Source: Alphaproteobacteria bacterium TMED93 (lineage in GTDB: Bacteria; Pseudomonadota; Alphaproteobacteria; TMED109). Taken from it: DNA of 13,075 nucleotides. The position numbers were made by a program, and so were the translations under genes. Below are positions 1 through 6,666 of this stretch, piece by piece. The notes below the pieces were generated by a model that ran no database searches, was not told the origin of the DNA, and saw only the letters and a program-made list of their open reading frames with translations. Every line of letters starts with the position of its first letter. The first letter of the stretch is position 1. The stretch spans positions 11,453 to 24,527 of the forward strand of contig NHEU02000002.1 of the NCBI GenBank assembly GCA_002171495.2. The letters run 5' to 3'.

Positions 1-500
1 ATGATATTAATAATTTTATACTGGAGGACTTATATAAATTATATCTTTCTACTATAGAAAAAAAATGGTCTTATGATTATCTAACAAAAGACTTTTTCTT
101 AAATCTAAAAACAAACCTAAAACAAAACTTACTTATAATTGCTGCATATCATGAAAAAAAAACTATAGCTTTAGCTCTTAATTTTATTTCAAATAATACT
201 TTATATGGAAGGTACTGGGGAGCTTATAAAAAATTTCCCTTTCTTCATTTTGAGCTTTGCTACTACAAAGCTATAGAAATTGCAATTAAATTAAAATTAA
301 AAAAAGTAGAAGCTGGCGCTCAGGGGCCGCATAAAATTAAAAGAGGCTATATTCCAACTGCCACTTATAGTGCTCATTTCATATTTAATGAAGAGCTACA
401 AAAGATATTTAGCAAATACAATGAGATAGAAAAGAATAATGTTCTTGATGATATTGCACTTATTAAAAAGGAATATTCACCTTATAAATCTAGTTCTTAA
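1..500 (+). CDS. FemAB-like / GNAT-fold protein (former DUF482), C-terminal part
   Basis: This is an open frame with no start in the window; it runs from base 3 to the TAA at 498-500, giving 165 residues. The fragment carries the family's hallmark segments in order: a W-x-Y-D-Y-L-T-x-D-F-F stretch near visible residues 22-32, then LYGRYWG (67-73), the LHFELCYY segment (81-88), and EAGAQGPHK followed by RGYIPTATYSAH (103-125). I recognise these from the FemAB-like family PF04339, often annotated 'peptidogalycan biosynthesis protein' or N-acetyltransferase. The family has an acyl/aminoacyl-transferase fold, but its substrate is not established, so I give no symbol. The usual Glu of G-E-H-K is a proline here (P109 of the fragment). 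It converges on clpA and its last 11 bases overlap clpA's 3' end. The N-terminal half lies outside the window. Confidence 0.85.
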   Translation, partial: DINNFILEDLYKLYLSTIEKKWSYDYLTKDFFLNLKTNLKQNLLIIAAYHEKKTIALALNFISNNTLYGRYWGAYKKFPFLHFELCYYKAIEIAIKLKLKKVEAGAQGPHKIKRGYIPTATYSAHFIFNEELQKIFSKYNEIEKNNVLDDIALIKKEYSPYKSSS

Positions 501-2724
501 TCAAAAAAATAATTTTTTTATCTTTTATTTTTATATTAACCGACCCACCATTTTTTAATTTACCAAAAAGAATTTCTTCAGCAAGTGGCTCTTTTATTTC
601 TTTTTGTATTAGTCTTTGCAAAGGTCTTGCTCCATAGTTTTTCTCATAGCCTTTTTTAGATAGATATTTCTTTGCATCCTTGGATAGATGAATTGTAATA
701 TTTTTCTCTGATAGTTGTCCCTCTAAATAGGAGATTGCTTTTTCTACTATATCAGTCATCACTTCATTTGATAAGAAATCAAAACTAATTACAGAGTCTA
801 ATCTATTTCTAAATTCTGGTGAAAACATTTTATTTATTTCACCTTGGTTATCATCATTTGATTTTTTTCCAGTGAATCCCATACTGTTCTTATCTAAAGT
901 TGATGCGCCGACATTAGAAGTCATAATTAAAATTACATTTCTAAAATCTACTGTTCTTGAATTATGATCTGTTAATTTTCCATAGTCCATAATCTGTAAT
1001 AATATATTAAAAATATCAGGATGTGCTTTTTCAATTTCATCTAATAATAAAACTGCATAAGGGTTTTTATTAACTGATTCTGTTAAAGCTCCACCTTCAT
1101 CAAAGCCTACATATCCAGGAGGAGAACCAATGAGTCTTGATACACTGTGTCTCTCCATATATTCTGACATATCAAACCTTAATAATTTAACATTTAAAAC
1201 ATTTGCTAATACTTTTGCAATTTCTGTTTTTCCTACTCCTGTAGGCCCTACAAATAAGTATGAACCTATAGTTTTCTCCTCATCCCTTAATCCAGATCTC
1301 GATAGCCTCACTACTCTACAAAGTTCTTTTATAGCCTTATCTTGTCCGAAGACAGAAAGTTTAATATTTTTATCCAAGTTTTTTAGAATCTTATTATCTT
1401 CTCTATTAATATTTTTAGAGGGTATTTTTGCAATCTTAGCAACAATGTCTGCAACTTCCTTGGAAGTAATAATCTTATTTTTATTTGTTTTTAAGTTTTG
1501 AGAGGCACCTATTTCATCTAAAATATCTATTGCTTTATCAGGAAGCTTTCTTTCATTAATAAACCTAGCTGATAAATGAACTGCTTGCTCTATAGCATCT
1601 TCTGAATAATTTATATTATGATAATTTTCATAAATATGTTTGACTCCTTTTAAGATTTTTATTGCATCTTTAACATTAGGTTCATCTATATCAATTTTTT
1701 GAAACCTTCTTACTAAAGCACTATCTTTTTCAAAATACTTTCTAAATTCTGAATATGTAGTAGAACCTATACACCTTAATGTTCCATTAGCTAATGCTGG
1801 CTTTAAAATATTAGAAGCATCTATAGACCCACCAGAGGTTGCTCCTGCACCTATAACAGTATGAATTTCATCTATAAATAAGATATTTTCTTTGCTTGCC
1901 GTTAATTCTTTCAAAAGATTATTTAATCTTTCTTCAAAGTCTCCTCTGTATCTGGTTCCGGCTAATAAAGTTGACATTTCTAAACAATATACTTGAGTAC
2001 TCAATAATACCTTAGGAACTTTCTTTTCTACTATTTTTTTTGCTAAGCCTTCTGCTAGAGCTGTTTTACCTACTCCTGGATCTCCTACAAATAAGGGGTT
2101 ATTTTTTAATCTTCTACATAAAATCTGTACAGTACGCTCTATTTCATTTTCTCTTCCAATTATAGGGTCTATTTTCCCATCAAGCGCTTTCTTATTTAAA
2201 TTTATGCAAAATGTTTCCAATATACTTTTTTCTTTGTTGCTAATTGGTTCTTCATCTTGCTGTTCATTAAAAACTTTATTTTTTTTATTTATTTTATTAT
2301 CCTTTTTGTGGCTTATATATGATACTACATTAAGTCTAGTCATATTTTGCTTTTCAAGAAAAAATACAGCAAAGCTGTCTCTTTCAGAATACATTGCAAC
2401 CAGAATATTTAATGCCTTCACTTCTCTTTTTCCAGAACTTTGAACATGTTGAGCAGCTCTTTTTAGAACTCTTTCAAACGCTGCAGATGGCATTGGCCTG
2501 CTTTCATCTACCATTACAATATCCTTTAATTTTTTTTCTATAAATTGTTCTAAATCATTTTTTACTTTTTTTTCATTAACTTTATAAAATTTAAATAGAG
2601 CTTTTATTTCATCATCTTTACAAAGCTCTAACATTAAGTGTTCTAGTGTTAGAAATTCATGTTTTTTTATTTTTGCCATTTCAAAAGCATTTTGTATGCT
2701 GATTTCTAGTTCTTCTGATATCAT
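490..2724 (-). CDS. clpA: ClpA, ATP-dependent Clp protease ATP-binding subunit
   Basis: ClpA is the hexameric AAA+ unfoldase that feeds substrates, including those delivered by ClpS, into the cytoplasmic ClpP peptidase. At 744 residues it is close to E. coli ClpA. In order it shows an N-terminal Clp repeat domain (about 1-140), a Lys/Asn-rich linker (about 140-165), and AAA domain D1 with Walker A GDPGVGKT (214-221), Walker B ILFIDE (281-286) and an arginine pair at 339-340. Domain D2 has Walker A GPTGVGKT (493-500), Walker B LLLDE (559-563), sensor-1 TSN (602-604) and sensor-2 GAR (698-700). MGF at 615-617 sits where the ClpP-docking IGL/IGF loop is expected. There is no ClpB/ClpC-type middle domain. 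The start follows clpS by one base (TAA-T-ATG), with a weak AAGG upstream, which suggests translational coupling. clpP is not in the window. Confidence 0.97.
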   Translation of the reverse strand: MISEELEISIQNAFEMAKIKKHEFLTLEHLMLELCKDDEIKALFKFYKVNEKKVKNDLEQFIEKKLKDIVMVDESRPMPSAAFERVLKRAAQHVQSSGKREVKALNILVAMYSERDSFAVFFLEKQNMTRLNVVSYISHKKDNKINKKNKVFNEQQDEEPISNKEKSILETFCINLNKKALDGKIDPIIGRENEIERTVQILCRRLKNNPLFVGDPGVGKTALAEGLAKKIVEKKVPKVLLSTQVYCLEMSTLLAGTRYRGDFEERLNNLLKELTASKENILFIDEIHTVIGAGATSGGSIDASNILKPALANGTLRCIGSTTYSEFRKYFEKDSALVRRFQKIDIDEPNVKDAIKILKGVKHIYENYHNINYSEDAIEQAVHLSARFINERKLPDKAIDILDEIGASQNLKTNKNKIITSKEVADIVAKIAKIPSKNINREDNKILKNLDKNIKLSVFGQDKAIKELCRVVRLSRSGLRDEEKTIGSYLFVGPTGVGKTEIAKVLANVLNVKLLRFDMSEYMERHSVSRLIGSPPGYVGFDEGGALTESVNKNPYAVLLLDEIEKAHPDIFNILLQIMDYGKLTDHNSRTVDFRNVILIMTSNVGASTLDKNSMGFTGKKSNDDNQGEINKMFSPEFRNRLDSVISFDFLSNEVMTDIVEKAISYLEGQLSEKNITIHLSKDAKKYLSKKGYEKNYGARPLQRLIQKEIKEPLAEEILFGKLKNGGSVNIKIKDKKIIFLIKN

Positions 2725-2725
2725 A

Positions 2726-3031
2726 TTATTGTTTTTGCACCTTGCATTCTAGTGGATGTTGATTAATTCTTGCAAACTCTACTACTTGATTAGCTTTTGT
2801 TTCTGCTATATCTAAAGGAAATACTCCACAAATACCTTTCCCCTCGTTGTGTATAGTAAGCATAATACTCTTTGCATCTTCATAGCTTTTTTTAAAAACT
2901 GATTGCAATACATAAATTACAAACTCCATAGGAGTGTAATCATCGTTTAACATTATAACAGCATACATACTAGGTTTTTCTAGCTTTATTTTTTCCTTAG
3001 TTAATAAGTTATTTTCATTATTTATAGCCAT
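2726..3031 (-). CDS. clpS: ClpS, N-degron adaptor for ClpA
   Basis: ClpS is the small cytoplasmic adaptor that binds destabilising N-terminal residues and hands the protein to the ClpA N-domain. At 101 residues it is family-length. After a charged, flexible N-terminal tail (about 1-20) comes the conserved core, with NDDYTPMEF at 29-37. N29, D30 and H61 match the residues that hold the substrate alpha-amino group in E. coli ClpS, and M35 matches the gatekeeper Met. The GKGICGVF segment (64-71) and IAETK (75-79) complete the fold signature. It ends one base before the clpA ATG, the classic clpS-clpA pair. It is preceded by the largest intergenic gap of the window (48 bases). No Shine-Dalgarno sequence is visible before its ATG. 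Confidence 0.96.
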   Translation of the reverse strand: MAINNENNLLTKEKIKLEKPSMYAVIMLNDDYTPMEFVIYVLQSVFKKSYEDAKSIMLTIHNEGKGICGVFPLDIAETKANQVVEFARINQHPLECKVQKQ

Positions 3032-3037
3032 AATATT

Positions 3038-3065
3038 AATATATAATAAGTTTTAACAGATGCAA
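3038..3065 (-). promoter_or_regulatory. Possible promoter for clpS-clpA
   Basis: The 48-base gap between manB and clpS is the only one in the minus-strand run roomy enough for a promoter. On the minus strand it contains TTGCAT (3060-3065), a 16-base spacer and TATATT (3038-3043), ending 6 bases before the clpS ATG. Transcription from it would begin at or very near the start codon, giving a leaderless or nearly leaderless message, in line with the missing ribosome site. An alternative pairing is TTAAGT with TATTAT slightly upstream. In DNA this AT-rich such matches arise easily by chance, so this is tentative. Confidence 0.25.
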
Positions 3066-3079
3066 CTTAATTGAAAAAA

Positions 3080-4450
3080 TTACAGATTATTTTTTATACC
3101 GTATTTATCTAAAAAGCTCTTTACTTCTAAAATAAGGTCGGTTAGGTTTGCTTCACTCTCTGCTTCACATCTTACAATAATAGCTGGTTGTGTATTTGAT
3201 GCTCTAATTAACCACCAGCCCTTTTTTGTATTGACTCTAATACCATCTATAGTAGTAACATCAGAAAACTTCTTTAATATATCGGATTTACACCTTTTAA
3301 CTATATCAAATTTGATACTATCATTACAAAATATTTTAATTTCAGGAGTACTTATTAATTTAGAGAAAGGCTTTAATAGATTATTAATAATATTTTTTTT
3401 TGATAAAATTTTGAGTATTCTTATAGAAGCATATAAAGCATCATCATAGCCATAATACTTGTCAGCAAAAAATATATGTCCTGACATTTCACCTGCAAGT
3501 AAAGCTTTAGTTTTTCGCATTTTTTCTTTTATAAAGGAATGTCCTGTCTTCCACATTAAAGGAGTACCTCCTATTTTTTTTATTTGTTCAAATATCATAT
3601 TACTTGCTTTTACATCTGATATTATTATTGCCCCTGGGTTATCTTTGACAACTTCTGTTGCAAACATATAAAGTAATTTATCTCCTGAGATAAAATTACT
3701 TTTATTGTCTACTATACCTATCCTGTCTCCGTCTCCATCAAAAGCAATCCCTATATCTGCATTAGAAATTGAAACCTTTTTTTTTAATTGTTTTAAATTT
3801 TTTTCCTCTGTAGGATCAGGGTGATGAGATGGGAAAGTACCGTCTATCTCTGAGTTTAACAAATGATGTTTGCCTGGCAATAATTTTAATATTTTTTTTA
3901 AAATATTTCCCGCTGCTCCGTTTCCTGTATCCCATACCACCTTTAAATCTGGGTTTATATTTTTTATATCTTTTGTAATTTCAAGTATATATGAGTCATC
4001 TATTTTAAATCTTTTAGATATACCTTTTTGAGGTGTTTGTGTTTCATTATATTTAGCTAACTTTTGAATTTCATCACCATAAATACTTTTCCCTCCTACA
4101 ATCATTTTAAAACCATTATAATTAGATGGATTATGAGATCCTGTTATCATTATAGAACCATCTGCCCTAAGAATTTTATCAGCATAATATAGCATAGGTG
4201 AAGGACATACACCTACAGAAGTTACATAGCTGCCTGCATCAACTAACCCTTTAATTAATTGCGTATTTAATAATTTGGAGGATAGCCTTCCGTCATATCC
4301 TACTACTACTCTAGATGTGTGTGTTTTTTTTCTTATGTAACTAGAAAACTTTAATCCGAGAAAATATGCGTCTTCCGAATTTAGAGTTTCACCAATAACT
4401 CCTCTTATGTCATAAGCTCTTAATATGCTATCGTGAAACTTTCTTCTCAT
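3080..4450 (-). CDS. manB: Phosphomannomutase/phosphoglucomutase (alpha-D-phosphohexomutase, AlgC/ManB type)
   Basis: This cytoplasmic enzyme interconverts hexose 6- and 1-phosphates via a phosphoserine. Its 456 residues match the PMM/PGM family. Visible sites are the active serine in TGSHNP (103-108, S105), the Mg-binding loop DGDGDR (238-243; D238, D240, D242), the sugar-specificity loop GEMSGH (320-325) and the C-terminal phosphate-binding RASNTQP (416-422). An N-terminal AYDIRG motif (12-17) is also present. GEMSGH followed by a YGYDD segment resembles Pseudomonas AlgC, a dual mannose/glucose enzyme, so both mannose-1-P and glucose-1-P are plausible products. It follows ugd by a single base (TAA-A-ATG). 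With galU and ugd next door, making glucose-1-P for UDP-glucose is the likely job; that is inference from context. The family call is secure, the sugar preference is not. Confidence 0.93.
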   Translation of the reverse strand: MRRKFHDSILRAYDIRGVIGETLNSEDAYFLGLKFSSYIRKKTHTSRVVVGYDGRLSSKLLNTQLIKGLVDAGSYVTSVGVCPSPMLYYADKILRADGSIMITGSHNPSNYNGFKMIVGGKSIYGDEIQKLAKYNETQTPQKGISKRFKIDDSYILEITKDIKNINPDLKVVWDTGNGAAGNILKKILKLLPGKHHLLNSEIDGTFPSHHPDPTEEKNLKQLKKKVSISNADIGIAFDGDGDRIGIVDNKSNFISGDKLLYMFATEVVKDNPGAIIISDVKASNMIFEQIKKIGGTPLMWKTGHSFIKEKMRKTKALLAGEMSGHIFFADKYYGYDDALYASIRILKILSKKNIINNLLKPFSKLISTPEIKIFCNDSIKFDIVKRCKSDILKKFSDVTTIDGIRVNTKKGWWLIRASNTQPAIIVRCEAESEANLTDLILEVKSFLDKYGIKNNL

Positions 4451-4451
4451 T

Positions 4452-5780
4452 TTATTTTTTACCTATACTACTGTATGAAAAACCCATATCTTCTAACTCT
4501 TCTCTATTAAAAATATTTCTTAAGTCTAAAATAATTTTATTTCTTAATAGTTTTTTTATTTTTTTAAAATCAATGCCTCTGTACTCATTCCATTCTGTAT
4601 GAATAAGCATCATATCTGCGCCTTTAACTGCATCAAAAATATCTTTCTTCCATTTAACTTTTTTAAACTGTTTAACTTTCTCAAAAGATTTATTAAACGC
4701 AGGATCATGTGCATGAATATCTACTCCTATTTTATTTAACTCTGGAATTATAACTAAGCTTGGAGACTCTCTTAAATCATCTGTATTAGGTTTAAATGTA
4801 ACACCTAAAAATGCAACTTTTTTTTGTTTATAAGGGCTTTTCAAAAGCATTTTTATTTTTTTTACCATCTTAAGTTTTCTATCTTCGTTAAAATCTATAA
4901 CAGATTTAATTAAAGTAGATTTCAATTTATTTTTTTTAAAAGATGCATATAATGCTCTTGTATCTTTTGGAAAGCAGCTTCCTCCAAAACCAGGACCTGG
5001 ATGTAAAAACTTTGAGCCTATTCTATTATCTAACCCCATACCCTTAGCAACCATTTGAACATTGCCTCCTACTTTTTCACATAAATCTGCTACCTCATTT
5101 ATAAATGATATTTTAAGAGCTAAAAATGCATTTGAAGAGTATTTTATTAGTTCTGCACTTTCTATATCAGTAAAAAGAACTGGCGCTTCTCTTAAATTTA
5201 ATGGCCTATAAAGTTCTTTTAGTATTGTTTCTGTTTGAGGGTTTGCTACTCCACAAACTACTCTGTCTGGTCGCAAAAAATCTTCAATTGCTGAACCTTC
5301 TCTCAAAAACTCTGGATTAGAAGCAATATTATAGTCAACTTCATATTTTAACTTAGGACAAAGTTTTTGAAACAATCTTATTATCTCGTTACCTGTTCCT
5401 ATAGGAACTGTAGATTTAGTTACTATTATAGGTTTATTATTTTTATCAATTAACTTAGAAAGTTCCTTGCAAACTTGAAAAACATATTTTAAATCTGCTT
5501 CACCATCACCTCTTCTCGCTGTAGGAGTCCCTACAGCAATAAAAATAATTTTTGAGCCTTTAATGCTTTTAAGGTTATTACTAAAAGATAAATAGTTAGC
5601 GTTAGTATTTTTCTTAACTAAATCTCCTAATCCTGGTTCATATATTGGAATTTTATTTTTCTTAAGTAATTCTATTTTTCTTTTATCTTTATCAATACAA
5701 ACTACTTCATATCCAAATTCAGAAAAACATGCTCCTGTTACTAAACCAACATATCCACTACCTATTACTGAAATTTTCAT
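4452..5780 (-). CDS. ugd: UDP-glucose 6-dehydrogenase
   Basis: The enzyme oxidises UDP-glucose to UDP-glucuronate with two NAD+, supplying an acidic sugar nucleotide for envelope polysaccharides. It has 442 residues, the usual length. The N-terminal Rossmann domain has GSGYVG (7-12) with D30 ending the second strand as expected for NAD. STVP (123-126) and NPEFLREG (155-162) follow. K213 and N217 lie in the central helix, and the catalytic cysteine is C269 in GFGGSCFPKD (264-273). The C-terminal UDP-binding domain begins near 320 with VAFLGVTFKPNTDD. GDP-mannose dehydrogenases share this architecture, but the motif wording and the adjacent galU favour UDP-glucose. The ATG has an upstream purine-rich tract (AAGAGAGAAAG, 5785-5795), a weak ribosome site, and galU ends 16 bases before it. 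Confidence 0.94.
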   Translation of the reverse strand: MKISVIGSGYVGLVTGACFSEFGYEVVCIDKDKRKIELLKKNKIPIYEPGLGDLVKKNTNANYLSFSNNLKSIKGSKIIFIAVGTPTARRGDGEADLKYVFQVCKELSKLIDKNNKPIIVTKSTVPIGTGNEIIRLFQKLCPKLKYEVDYNIASNPEFLREGSAIEDFLRPDRVVCGVANPQTETILKELYRPLNLREAPVLFTDIESAELIKYSSNAFLALKISFINEVADLCEKVGGNVQMVAKGMGLDNRIGSKFLHPGPGFGGSCFPKDTRALYASFKKNKLKSTLIKSVIDFNEDRKLKMVKKIKMLLKSPYKQKKVAFLGVTFKPNTDDLRESPSLVIIPELNKIGVDIHAHDPAFNKSFEKVKQFKKVKWKKDIFDAVKGADMMLIHTEWNEYRGIDFKKIKKLLRNKIILDLRNIFNREELEDMGFSYSSIGKK

Positions 5781-5796
5781 TTAACTTTCTCTCTTA

Positions 5797-6654
5797 TTAT
5801 ATTTTTTTTAGCTCACTTCTTATATTTTTTTTAAGTTCAGGATCAAGTAATGCGCTTGCAATCTGAGCTTTTAAGAAACCTAGTTTCTCTCCACAATCAT
5901 ATCTTTTACCTGAAAATCTAAAAGAAAAAACTTTCTCATTTTTTGCACTTACTGATATGGCATCAGTTAATTGAATTTCATCATTCGAACCCCTATTTGT
6001 TTTTCTCAAATATCTAAAAATTGAATTTTTTAATACATATCTTCCTACTACAGCTAGATTTGAAGGAGCATTTTTCAATGTTGGCTTTTCTATCAACTCA
6101 GAAACTTTCATCATCTTGGAATTAACTTTATTCCCTTTAATTATACCGTATTTACTTACATCTTTAGACTCAACTTGCATAGCCGCTAAAACAGAAGATT
6201 TTTCTTTATTAAAAACTTTGATTAATTCTTTCAAACAACTTTTTCCTAATATAAGATCATCAGGCAGCATAACTGCAAAGTCCTCTTCTTTTATATATTT
6301 TTGTGTTCTTAAAATTGCATCTCCCAATCCCAATGGCTTTTTTTGCAAAACTAACTTAATATTTCTTTTTTGTATAGTAAGACTTTGAAGTATTTTTAAG
6401 GTTTTGATTTTATTTTTTTTCTTTAAATGTTTTTCTAGTGATATATTTTTCGATAAATACAAAAAAGGAAAGTTATTACTTATATTAGTCACAAATATAA
6501 AATTATTTATTCCTGCCGACTTAGCCTCATCTACTGCATAGTGCAACAATGGTTTATCAAGCACGGGCAGCATCTCTTTTGAAATTGCTTTGGTAGCTGG
6601 CAAAAATCTAGTCCCCATTCCTGCTACAGGAATTACTACAGTTTTAATACTCAT
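5797..6654 (-). CDS. galU: UTP-glucose-1-phosphate uridylyltransferase
   Basis: This is the cytoplasmic nucleotidyltransferase that makes UDP-glucose from UTP and glucose-1-phosphate. At 285 residues it is normal to slightly short. It shows the nucleotide-binding AGMGTRFLPATK (11-22), K26-E27, KPLGLGDAI (106-114), the metal/substrate LPDD (130-133), EKP (189-191), EIQLTDAI (226-233) and a C-terminal DCGEKLGF (253-260). Two places differ from the family as I know it: the segment after FVT, usually G-R-G-K plus a D-x-F motif, reads NISNNFPFLYLSKN (57-70), and PLGLGHA is PLGLGDA. The core active site looks intact. It starts 12 bases after recJ without a Shine-Dalgarno sequence and precedes ugd, the next step of the pathway. 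Confidence 0.93.
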   Translation of the reverse strand: MSIKTVVIPVAGMGTRFLPATKAISKEMLPVLDKPLLHYAVDEAKSAGINNFIFVTNISNNFPFLYLSKNISLEKHLKKKNKIKTLKILQSLTIQKRNIKLVLQKKPLGLGDAILRTQKYIKEEDFAVMLPDDLILGKSCLKELIKVFNKEKSSVLAAMQVESKDVSKYGIIKGNKVNSKMMKVSELIEKPTLKNAPSNLAVVGRYVLKNSIFRYLRKTNRGSNDEIQLTDAISVSAKNEKVFSFRFSGKRYDCGEKLGFLKAQIASALLDPELKKNIRSELKKI

Positions 6655-6666
6655 ATATTTAATATG

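Noticed and set aside
502-522. A-tract/T-tract near the end of clpA as an intrinsic terminator.
   Set aside because: It has no GC-containing stem and encodes the conserved C-terminal end of ClpA; too weak to list as a terminator feature.
615-850. Possible ClpB or ClpC instead of ClpA.
   Set aside because: There is no coiled-coil middle domain between D1 and D2, the length fits ClpA, and clpS lies directly upstream.
1130-1501. Plus-strand open frame of 123 codons opposite clpA.
   Set aside because: Antisense shadow of the conserved ClpA D2 and linker coding region; no ribosome site and no protein-like features.
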